Shown here in pieces: positions 52,749-60,500 of a DNA stretch of 64,000 nt; within the stretch, counting starts at the first letter, position 1; each line of letters begins with the position of its first letter. The stretch lies in the NCBI RefSeq assembly GCF_010667655.1, contig NZ_WHZU01000002.1, forward strand, positions 163,556 through 227,555, written 5' to 3'. The stretch comes from Bifidobacterium saimiriisciurei (lineage in GTDB: Bacteria > Actinomycetota > Actinomycetes > Actinomycetales > Bifidobacteriaceae). Below the pieces are notes generated by a model that saw only the letters and a list, made by a program, of their open reading frames with translations, was not told the origin of the DNA and did not search any database. The translations under genes and the position numbers were made by a program.

Positions 52749-53076
52749 GGGGGTCCTCCGATGCGTGGGCGCGGATGATCTCCGCGTGCAGGTGCGCCGT
52801 GGTCCCGTCGTCGGACGTGCCATCGGGATCCAACGCCCGATAGGCATCCCATGCGACGTCGGCGCGGCGTTTGATCTCCACGCTGGCGGGCCTGCCGGCC
52901 TCGACCGTCTCGGCGTGCAGACGCGCGATCTTGTCGAACAGGAGGGCCCGCAGGGCCTCGTCACGGACATCCTGCTTGGTCATGATGCCCTTCACCCGCT
53001 GCCAGAGGATTCCCCCGACCGCGCTGAGCGCCGCGAACAGCACGCTGGCCGTGACGCTGATGATGATCTGGTCCAT
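52741..53076 (-). CDS. Phage protein with N-terminal membrane anchor (111 aa)
   Basis: A 111-residue protein with one N-terminal hydrophobic helix (IIISVTASVLFAALSAVGGILW) followed by a charged helical region rich in Arg, Ala, Asp and His. The layout recalls holin-accessory or XhlA-like proteins in reverse order, but I cannot name a family. AAGGAAGGG precedes ATG 53076. It is divergent from the rin recombinase gene across an 84-bp region with recombinase half-sites. Confidence 0.6.
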   Translation of the reverse strand: MDQIIISVTASVLFAALSAVGGILWQRVKGIMTKQDVRDEALRALLFDKIARLHAETVEAGRPASVEIKRRADVAWDAYRALDPDGTSDDGTTAHLHAEIIRAHASEDPHA

Positions 53077-53098
53077 GTCCCTTCCTTCTCTGAGGTGG

Positions 53099-53147
53099 AA
53101 TCCCACACGTTCCGACGCCGTGGACCCGCCATAGCGCGTGTGGGATT
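53099..53147. promoter_or_regulatory. Inverted recombinase half-sites ahead of the rin gene
   Basis: AATCCCACACG (53099-53109) and CGTGTGGGATT (53137-53147) are an 11-bp inverted repeat. They match both arms of the crossover site at 55052-55076. The right copy is followed by TTTTGGAGG, the ribosome-binding site of rin. Binding here could repress rin, or the hairpin could end transcription. Confidence 0.6.
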
Positions 53148-53160
53148 TTGGAGGTCGAAA

Positions 53161-54030
53161 ATGCTATTGGACGAGTATTGGGAGGCACGATTCCTGCCCT
53201 ATTGCGAGGCGAATCTGCGCGAATGCACTATCGTCGGCTATGAGAGCGCATGGAGGCTGCATATCGATCCGGCGTTCGGCCATGTGGATATGGCGGCCAT
53301 CGGCGTGGAGGACGTGGACCGGTGGCTTGCGGAGTTCCCCACGGCCGGTGTTGCTCGAAAATCGTGGGCGCTGCTGCGGTCCATGCTGCGCCGCGCCATC
53401 CGGTGGGGCTTGCTCGACACCGACATCACCCGCAGGGAGATGACGCTGCCCGAACGGCGTCGCTACGAGCCCGTGCTGTTGACCATCCGGCAGCAGCGGC
53501 AGCTGCTGCGCGGCTTCTATGGCTCACCGTTGGAGGCGTGGCTGATATGCGCCTCATGCTGCGGCTTGCGCACCGAGGAGGGGTACGGACTCGAATGGTC
53601 GGACATCGATTTGAGACGCGGCGTTCTACATGTGGAGCGTGGTTTGCAATGGATCGGCGGGCATGAGGTCGTCGTACCACCGAAAACCGAGCTCAGCCGG
53701 CGGACGCTGCCTCTGCCGAGATTTGCGGTCAAACGACTGAGGGAAATCCGTAATGGAGCGAAAAGACGTCTCATCGGAACTATGACTCCGCCGCAGGCTT
53801 CGCGGACATATAGGTCGTTCTGCCGGCGTCATGCGCTGCCCTGCGTGCCGCCACGCAACCTGCGCCACAGCTGGGCGACCAACGCCCTCGCGGCAGGAGC
53901 CGACATCGCCGTCGTATCGAAAATGTTGGGGCACAGCGATATCAAGACCACCGCCACCTATTACCTCAAACCTGACATCACCGCATTGCGTGACGCGCAG
54001 CGACTGTTCGAACGGCAACTCATCAACTAG
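53161..54030 (+). CDS. rin: Rin-type tyrosine recombinase of the receptor-binding-protein shufflon
   Basis: A 289-residue tyrosine recombinase inside the tail/lysis region, separate from the integrase. A core-binding domain (residues 1-90) is followed by a catalytic domain with Arg in CCGLRTEEGYGLEW, Lys in PPKTELSRR, NLRHSWATNALAAGAD, MLGHSDI and the Tyr in TTATYYL. The usual His of HxxRH is Arg here (PRNLRH). GGAGG precedes ATG 53161. Its stop codon touches crossover site 1. Position beside three matching sites and three tail-fibre cassettes makes it the likely catalyst of the inversions. Confidence 0.88.
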   Translation: MLLDEYWEARFLPYCEANLRECTIVGYESAWRLHIDPAFGHVDMAAIGVEDVDRWLAEFPTAGVARKSWALLRSMLRRAIRWGLLDTDITRREMTLPERRRYEPVLLTIRQQRQLLRGFYGSPLEAWLICASCCGLRTEEGYGLEWSDIDLRRGVLHVERGLQWIGGHEVVVPPKTELSRRTLPLPRFAVKRLREIRNGAKRRLIGTMTPPQASRTYRSFCRRHALPCVPPRNLRHSWATNALAAGADIAVVSKMLGHSDIKTTATYYLKPDITALRDAQRLFERQLIN

Positions 54031-54049
54031 GGATTCCCTATCCCGCACG
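54030..54049 (+). other. Shufflon crossover site 1
   Basis: GGGATTCCCTATCCC at 54030-54044 followed by GCACG, read on the plus strand. Core TCCCT with right arm ATCCCGCACG. It is inverted relative to sites 2 and 3. Confidence 0.8.
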
Positions 54050-54364
54050 AACACGCGACTCGGCGACATCAGCATGAGGCTGACCGCGCGGCTTGATGCG
54101 CTGCCGACGTTCGCGTGTGGTTCGACCATCATCAAGACGGTCAAGGGCAGCGGTGGCGCGCAGGTCGCCACGCCGGCCAGAGTCGGCTCATGGGATCCAA
54201 ACACCATGGCCGCGTTCGCCATGTTCACCGACCCCGCACGCGGACGAATCGTCACCAGCGTGGACTACGAGGGAGGGTTGAACGTGCGTTACACCTCCAC
54301 GGCCGAGGGCAATGCCAGAGTCAACTGGATTGTGGTCAAACCGCCGACCAGCATCATCGCCTAG
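54032..54364 (+). CDS. Silent receptor-binding cassette 3 (C-terminal domain, no start codon)
   Basis: 110 codons read from site 1, beginning DSLSRTNTRLGD and ending NWIVVKPPTSIIA. It has no own start or ribosome-binding site in frame and would be expressed only after inversion joins it to the constant N-terminal part at 55071. Its end (ARVNWIVV) resembles that of the expressed cassette (ARINWTVI), so the two probably share a fold. Its stop lies 3 bp from the stop of cassette 2 on the other strand. Confidence 0.78.
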   Translation, partial: DSLSRTNTRLGDISMRLTARLDALPTFACGSTIIKTVKGSGGAQVATPARVGSWDPNTMAAFAMFTDPARGRIVTSVDYEGGLNVRYTSTAEGNARVNWIVVKPPTSIIA

Positions 54365-54367
54365 ACG

Positions 54368-54712
54368 CTAGGCGAGCACGCCATACGCGTACACGGCCTG
54401 ATAGAACGCGACGTTCGGCTTCGCGGCAGCCGCGTAGTTACGCACTCCCAGCGTGCAGCCCTTCGCGGTGACATTGTCGACGGACACGACCATCCATGCG
54501 TCGCCCGGCGTGGCCACAACGACTGACGGCGTGGCCTTGAATGGCTTCGGCCATGTGAGGTTGAACTCCTTGCCGGAGCCGGCCGGCAACCCGCCATTGA
54601 TGATGCCCTGCTGCGTCTTCTGCCATACCGGCAGGTTGTCCACGACGCTTTTCAGCAGGAGGATGGTCTGCTGCGTCGCGGAGACGCGCTCATCCGTCTG
54701 GGATAGGGAATG
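54368..54712 (-). CDS. Silent receptor-binding cassette 2 (C-terminal domain, no start codon)
   Basis: About 114 codons read from site 2 on the minus strand: SLSQTDERVSATQQTILLL... to ..VAFYQAVYAYGVLA. It is in frame with, and directly behind, the TAG stop of the expressed cassette, so recombination at the site would fuse it to the constant region. It has no ribosome-binding site of its own. The distal part (PSVVVATPGDAWMVVSVDNVTAKG) differs from cassettes 1 and 3 and suggests another receptor specificity. Confidence 0.78.
   Translation of the reverse strand, partial: HSLSQTDERVSATQQTILLLKSVVDNLPVWQKTQQGIINGGLPAGSGKEFNLTWPKPFKATPSVVVATPGDAWMVVSVDNVTAKGCTLGVRNYAAAAKPNVAFYQAVYAYGVLA
54698..54712 (-). 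other. Shufflon crossover site 2
   Basis: ATTCCCTATCCC on the minus strand (54711-54700), core TCCCT, right arm ATCCCAGACG. It has the same orientation as site 3 and lies 2 bp behind the stop codon of the expressed cassette. Confidence 0.8.
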
Positions 54713-55561
54713 CTAATCGGCTGGGAGTATGACCGTCCAGTTGATTCGGGCCGGTGCAGTGCTGTTCGCGTTGAACATGACATCGATGTGCCCCGAGTTC
54801 TTGACGAATCGCGTGCCGATCGGGACGATTCCGTTTGCCTCCCAGTGTGCGTTCGTCACCATGACGGTGCAACCATCCTTCCAGTCCCGTCCGAACGCCT
54901 TCTTGAACTCGGCCAGCGTCCACAGGGGCGCGTAGCCCTTAGCGGTCGGCTGGGTGACGATGCTCATGCCAGTGCGCACGCGATTCTGCATGGCGGCGAG
55001 GGCACTGTCATGCTGTCCAATGCGAGTGTTCAGCTTCGACGCGAAATCGTTCGTGTGGGATAGGGAATCCCACACGGCTTTCATAGGCTGCATGATGTTG
55101 AACAGCGGCACCGGGGTGCCGAGCGTGATGCCGTTCAGCGGAATACGGTATAAAGGCATGTCGTAGATGGTGCCGCCCTTCCACATGCTGGTGGCGTTGA
55201 TGGCGGGGTCTCTGGCTGTGCCGGTGGTCGCCTCGCCCTTGACGACAACGAGACTGGCCGATTCCACGGATTCACTGCCCTTCTCGTAGCGGCAGACGAT
55301 GAGGTCGTTGCGTTTCATGCCCTGCGAGCCGTTGCTGATGATGAGGTCCTCGCCGCCGTCGTTGCTGACGTGATACCCCTGCATGACAAGCTCGCCCGAG
55401 CCGATGGTGACCTTGTTCGCAGAGACGACGGTGATCGCGAACTTGTTTTGCATGTCGAGCACGTAGTCGTCCAGGCCTATGATGCCGGCGTGGAGTCCGG
55501 CGTCCTGGGCAGCGGTGACGTGCGGGGTGCCCGCATGTCCGGTGACGAGGCTGATGGTCAT
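54713..55561 (-). CDS. Phage receptor-binding / tail tip protein with switchable C-terminus
   Basis: A 282-residue protein. Residues 1-163 are constant (MTISLVTGHAGTPHVTAAQDAGLHAG.., an N-terminus seen in tail or baseplate proteins of Gram-positive phages). Residues from VWDSLSHTND on are the currently expressed cassette 1, ending ARINWTVILPAD. The junction is coded by crossover site 3. ATG 55561 overlaps the zinc-ribbon gene stop (ATGA). It should bind the host surface; inversion would change its last ~119 residues. Confidence 0.85.
   Translation of the reverse strand: MTISLVTGHAGTPHVTAAQDAGLHAGIIGLDDYVLDMQNKFAITVVSANKVTIGSGELVMQGYHVSNDGGEDLIISNGSQGMKRNDLIVCRYEKGSESVESASLVVVKGEATTGTARDPAINATSMWKGGTIYDMPLYRIPLNGITLGTPVPLFNIMQPMKAVWDSLSHTNDFASKLNTRIGQHDSALAAMQNRVRTGMSIVTQPTAKGYAPLWTLAEFKKAFGRDWKDGCTVMVTNAHWEANGIVPIGTRFVKNSGHIDVMFNANSTAPARINWTVILPAD
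55052..55076 (-). other. Shufflon crossover site 3 (expression site)
   Basis: On the minus strand CGTGTGGGAT-TCCCT-ATCCCACACG, a perfect 10-bp inverted repeat around a 5-bp asymmetric core. It lies inside the receptor-binding gene at codons for VWDSLSHT and shares 15 bp (GGGATTCCCTATCCC) with site 1. Confidence 0.85.
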
Positions 55562-55794
55562 GACTGCGCTCCGTTCTTCATCCACGAGTCGAATTCGTTG
55601 TCGGCGTCCTTGAGCTTGTTGACGTACTGCTCATGGCAGCGGGCGCACAAAAGGTAGTCGTGCTGGCTGCCGTCGGCGTCGAAGCGGACGATGTTCCACC
55701 ATTCCTTGAATCCGTGGTCGTCCTGTTTCTCGAAGTATTTGAGTGTCTGACAGCGGTCGCATTGCATGATGGTGCAGTTGTCCTTGCGTGCCAT
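55558..55794 (-). CDS. Phage zinc-ribbon protein (78 aa)
   Basis: A 78-residue protein with two Cys pairs, MQCDRCQTL and LLCARCHEQY, spaced to bind one zinc ion; a third Cys (NCTIMQC) is nearby. It is otherwise polar and acidic. AGGAAAGGA precedes ATG 55794. It lies between the tail hub and the receptor-binding gene and overlaps the latter. Its function is unknown; a structural or assembly role is suggested only by position. Confidence 0.7.
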   Translation of the reverse strand: MARKDNCTIMQCDRCQTLKYFEKQDDHGFKEWWNIVRFDADGSQHDYLLCARCHEQYVNKLKDADNEFDSWMKNGAQS

Positions 55795-55812
55795 GGTGTC
55801 CTTCCTTTCCTG

Positions 55813-56778
55813 TTATTCGGCTTCGTAGTCGACGCTGGCGGAGCCTTTGGCTATTTTGACGATTTTCTTGGTTATCGTGGCGTTGACGGTGATGCCGGTG
55901 ACGTTATCTCGTGCGGTGACGGTGTCGCCGACGTCGAGGCTGATGCTGTCTGGGTTGCGGATGGTGACGGACACGTCACCCTCGCTTTGCATCTCCTCGA
56001 GTTTTTCCCGCGTGCTTTTGGCGAGTTCGTCGGCCTCGGCGTTGTTGTAGTCGTAGACCTGCGCGATCTCGTCGACGCCGTTGAGCGACTGTTTCTGGCT
56101 GACGTTGCCTTTGGCGTCGGCGTACCAGTGGGATACGACGCGGTCCTTGATGTCGCCCTTGCCTAGTCCGATGAGATGGTTGACGCGACGCCATGTCCGG
56201 GTGGCGTCGAAGTCCACGAGGTCGCTGTCGATGGTGTCGCCGTAGTGTTCGACTGGCTCCGCCCATACGTTCACGGTCCCCGACCGGTAGGCGAGGCGGG
56301 GCTTCAGGCCTGAGGCCGCGCACATCTTCCGTATTCCCGTGTACGCGTCCGTGTAACGGTCGAACTGGTATGCCTTGATGGCCGGGTCCGTGCCGTCCGG
56401 CGGCGTTGTGGCGGTGAACGTACCGGCAAGGCCGATGCGGTTGAGGAGCTGGCCGATGACCGTGCTGGCCGACCCCTGTACGGTGAGGTAGTCCTGTCCC
56501 GTGTCGGGGACGAGTATCTTCCCCGCAAGCATGCCATGCCATGTTCGCCCTGAGTAGGTGAGGGTGCTGCCGTCGCCGTCGAGCCGGTCGCGCAATGCGT
56601 CGATCACGCCGCCGCATTCGGATCCGTCGAGGTACGCGTAGGCGCCGGAGGGTATGTTCTGGTCGATGGTGAGTTCGAAGTCGTTCTCGTCAGTCCCCCA
56701 TGCGCAGTCGAGCGTGTAGTCGTCGACGGCCATGCGGTCCACGTGAGAGGCGTCGGTGATGATGAGGTCTATGCCCAT
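55813..56778 (-). CDS. Phage tail hub / Gp37-like tail protein
   Basis: A 321-residue protein resembling the Gp37-like (tail-associated baseplate hub) proteins of siphoviruses. The N-terminal beta-rich part (DYTLDCAWGTDENDFELTIDQNIPSGAYAYLDGSECGGVID) is followed by a helical middle and a C-terminal beta domain with DSISLDVGDTVTARDNVTGITVNATITKKIVK. It follows the distal tail gene, as expected of the cell-facing end of the tail. ATG 56778 overlaps the upstream gene by 10 bp. Confidence 0.75.
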   Translation of the reverse strand: MGIDLIITDASHVDRMAVDDYTLDCAWGTDENDFELTIDQNIPSGAYAYLDGSECGGVIDALRDRLDGDGSTLTYSGRTWHGMLAGKILVPDTGQDYLTVQGSASTVIGQLLNRIGLAGTFTATTPPDGTDPAIKAYQFDRYTDAYTGIRKMCAASGLKPRLAYRSGTVNVWAEPVEHYGDTIDSDLVDFDATRTWRRVNHLIGLGKGDIKDRVVSHWYADAKGNVSQKQSLNGVDEIAQVYDYNNAEADELAKSTREKLEEMQSEGDVSVTIRNPDSISLDVGDTVTARDNVTGITVNATITKKIVKIAKGSASVDYEAE

Positions 56779-57596
56779 GGCGGTTCGCTTTCCTCCTCCC
56801 ATACGGTCAGGTCGAAGCCGAAGCCTTTCCAGTTGACTGGGTTGTCGCCGGGAGGGATGGGCTGGAAGATGTAGGAGCCGCCGTCGCGGCCGCTGCCGCG
56901 GTATCCCTTGGCGAACACGTTGGATACGTCACCGTTCTCGGCGGTCATGACGATGGTGCGCTGCCTTCCCACGGCCGTGATGGTCACGTATGCTCCGGAG
57001 GGGATGTCCATGTCCAGACGGTACGTGTTGGAGCCGATGACGATCTGGGGGCTGCTGGCGGGGCCGAACACGACCATGGTGAATCCCATGGCCGTCGGCA
57101 TGGGATTGGATGCCGTGACGTTGCGTGTGGTCGGCAGATAGTCGTGCGGATAGTCATAGGGGTGGTCGAGGTCGAGGCCCGGCTGCAATGCGTCCGACCA
57201 GAAGTGCTGTACGTCGCCCGCACGCCGCCACATGCCGTCGGACAGCACGACGGTGAGCTTCTGCCTGATGACGTTCGGCTTGATGTCGGAGGCCTCGGCC
57301 TTGACCACGTAGGCCGTCGCCCTCCAGCCGTCCGCGTCCAGGACGCCGGGCGTATGGTTGGCGACGTCCGCGTCGAACAGGCGTCGCGTCCAGTCGAGCT
57401 TCTCCGGACAACGCAGGTAGGTGAGCTCTAGGCTCGCCTCCCTCGCGTCCCGTGTCACGCCGGACAGGTCACGGTAGCCGAGCGAGTATCCCCATGCGCG
57501 GCCTCTTATGCCTTCGGCGGTCTGCGCGAAGATATCGGGGCCGCTCATGGGAATCTCGTCGCCGGTGGTGGCGCACACGTACTTAAGCGACTGCAT
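56769..57596 (-). CDS. Phage distal tail-like protein
   Basis: A 275-residue protein directly behind the tape measure gene, the usual place of the distal tail (Dit) protein that connects tube and tip. It begins MQSLKYVCATTGDEIPMSGP and contains IRGRAWGYSLGYRDLSGVTRDAREASLELTYL and a beta-rich C-terminal half. Beyond position and general shape I see no decisive motif. ATG 57596 overlaps the tape measure stop by 14 bp; GTG 57623 is an alternative. Confidence 0.7.
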   Translation of the reverse strand: MQSLKYVCATTGDEIPMSGPDIFAQTAEGIRGRAWGYSLGYRDLSGVTRDAREASLELTYLRCPEKLDWTRRLFDADVANHTPGVLDADGWRATAYVVKAEASDIKPNVIRQKLTVVLSDGMWRRAGDVQHFWSDALQPGLDLDHPYDYPHDYLPTTRNVTASNPMPTAMGFTMVVFGPASSPQIVIGSNTYRLDMDIPSGAYVTITAVGRQRTIVMTAENGDVSNVFAKGYRGSGRDGGSYIFQPIPPGDNPVNWKGFGFDLTVWEEESEPPWA

Positions 57597-60500
57597 GCTT
57601 GCGTACCATCCTTCCGAATTCACGGCCGTCGATTTCGATGCCCATGGAGGAGAGCATGGCCGGCAGGTCGCCGTGCAATGCGGTCAGTTCCGCCAGCAGC
57701 TGCTCCAACGTCCGTGCCTGTGACGACTGGCCCGTGGCCGTCATGTCTCCGATGCTCGCCGTGACGGGCATGGCGATGGGTCCGACGCCGGCCTGCAGTC
57801 GTGTGGTCATGTCGGTGAGCGCGTCGTCGACGAGGCCTGTGCTTTGGGTGACGCCTTGGCCGATGCCGGCGCCGATCATGAGGCCGACCTGGTCTCGGAA
57901 CACTCGTGATGGCGAGTGGATGCCGAGTGCGTTCTTGGCGGCGTTGATGGCGCTGGAGGCGATGTTCTTGGCTGCTTCGACGACCTTGCCGACGGCGTTT
58001 TTGATGCCGTTGACGAGACCGTTGACGATGTTGGCTCCGGCGGAGGTGAGCCAACTTGCGGCGCCGCTGAATGCTCCGGTGATCCTGCCTTTGATGCCGC
58101 TGATGGTGCTCACGACGGCGTTGATGCCGTTGCTGGCTGCGGACTTGAGTCCGTTCCAGATGCTGGTGAATACGCTTCTGACGCCGTTCCATGCGCTGCT
58201 CCAGATGCTGCGGATGGAGTTCAGGCCGCTGGTGATGGCGGTTCTGATGCCGTTCCAGATTGCCATGAATGCGCTGCGGATGGCGTTCCATACGGCGGTC
58301 CAGAGCGCGCGGATGACGTTGAGTCCTCCGCTGATGGCGGCTTTGATGGCGTTCCAGATGCCGGTGAACACTGATTTGATGACCTGCCATACGCCGCTGA
58401 ACACCTGTTGGATGCCCTGCCATGCCGTGCTCCAGTTGCCGGTGAACACGCCGGTGAGGAACGTGATGACGCCGGTGAGGATGGTCACGACGCCTTGGAT
58501 GGCGCCGATGATGGCGGTGATGACGGGCGTGACCACGCTGATGATGGTCTGCACGACGGCGGTGATGACGGGGATGAGCGCGGTGATGACGTTGACTATC
58601 GCGGTTATCACGGGGATGAGCAGGCCGACCAGCGTGGTGATGATGGTCGTGATGACCGGCAGGAACGCGACGATAGCAGCGGTGATGGTCTGGATGACCG
58701 GGACGAGCAGGCTGACGAGCGTGGTCACCAGTTGGATGATGATGGGCATGACCTGCATGACCGCGCCGATGATCGCCTGGATGACGGGCACGAGGGCAGT
58801 CACGAGGGTGGCGACCAGTTGGGCGATGACCGGGGCGATCTGCGCGATGGCCTGGGCTATCGTCGTGATGACCGGGATGATGGCGCTGACCAGCATGGTC
58901 GCCAATTGCGCGAGGGCGGGCAGTATCTGGGCGGCGACCTGGATGATGGCCGTGAACGCCGGGATGAGCGCGCCGATGATCGCGGTCGCCGCCTGGACGA
59001 GAGGGCCGATGAGCGCGGCGCCGAGCTGGGCGAACGCGGAGACGAGCTGGCCTAGGACCGGGGCGAGCTGGGCGAACGCGTCGGATATCTGCGCGACCAT
59101 GTCGGCGACCATGGGAGCGGTGTCGGCGAACGCCTGCGAGAGCGCGTCGCCCAATTGGCCGAACGCGTCCATGAGTGCGGGCAGCTGCGCGAGGATGGGC
59201 TGCATCATCGTGGTGAACAGCCCGCCCAATTGGGCGAGGACTGGCGCGGCCGCCGAGGCGAGCGCGCCGAACGTCTCGGCCAGTTTCGGCCCGACCTGCT
59301 GGAGGATGGGGCCGACCGTCCCGGCGATGGCCTTGAACCGTCCGGCGATGGCGGTGCCGAGCGTGGCGAGCACGGGGCCGATGGCCTTCACGATGCCGGT
59401 GAACGTGTCGACGAGCCCCTGCACGAGCGACTGGAGCGCGGGCATGGCGGCCTGCCATGCCGCCTGCACCTTCTGCCACAGGGGCTGCAGGTACTGCATG
59501 AGCGACTGCCATGCCTTGCGGCCGGTCTCGGTCTTGGTGAAGAACACGGCGAGCGCCGCCACGATGGCCGCGATGGCCGTGGCCACGAGGATCAGGGGGT
59601 TGGCCTTCATGGCCGTGAACAGGGCCTTGAGGCGTCCGGACGCGAACAGCGTGGTCGCGCCGAAGGCGCGTTGCACGGCGTTGCACGCGGTCGTGGCCGC
59701 CGTCAGCGCCGTCTGCGCGTTCTTCACGAGGGTCATGTTCGCGGCGAGCTGCCTGAGCTTGGCGGAGGGTCCGCCCAGCCCGTTGAGGAAGTCGGTGACG
59801 GCCTGCGCCCCGTCCCTGACCTTGTTCGCGTTCGTGGCGACGGATTCGAGCCCGCCGGCCAGTGCCTTGACGCCGGCGTTCGCGGTTTTGAACGCGATGA
59901 ATCCGGCGACGATGGGCATGAGCTTGGGCAGGAGGGTGCCGGCGTTCTGGGCGATGAGGTTCAGCGCGTCGGCGATGAGCTTGATGGCCGTGGCGACGGT
60001 GTCGGGAGGGATCATGCCCGACCAGTCGATGATGATGCCCTGCACGGTGGAGACGAGGCTTTTCACGGTATCCACGGCCGCGTCCCACGCGCTTTGGAAC
60101 GCGGCGATGGCGCCGTTGTCCTCGAGTCTGGCGTACATGTCCGTGGCGGCCGTCTTCAACCGGTCGAACAGGGCCGTGACCGTGGGGATGGCGTTGGACA
60201 GGCCGGCCTCCAAGGAGGCGCCGACCTTCTGCATGGCCGGCTTGGCCGCGGCGGTGAACCCGTCGATGATGGGGATGGCCTGGTTGAACAGTTCGCGCAG
60301 GCCGTTGAGCACGGGCGAGGCGATGACCTCGCCGGTTCGCGAGAGCGCGGCCTTGACGTTCGCCAACGCGCCGGTGAAGGTCGTGCCGGCCGCCTGTGCG
60401 GCGCCGCCCAGACCCTTCTGCATGGCGTCGGCGAAGGTCTGGAAGTCTATTTCGCCTTCGGAGACCATGCTGCTGACCTCGGCGCTGGTCTTGCCTAGGT

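Noticed and set aside
53161..54030. The second recombinase as a remnant of another prophage or of a decayed integrase
   Set aside because: The frame is complete with a good ribosome-binding site, and the adjacent matching sites and in-frame cassettes explain it better as a shufflon enzyme.
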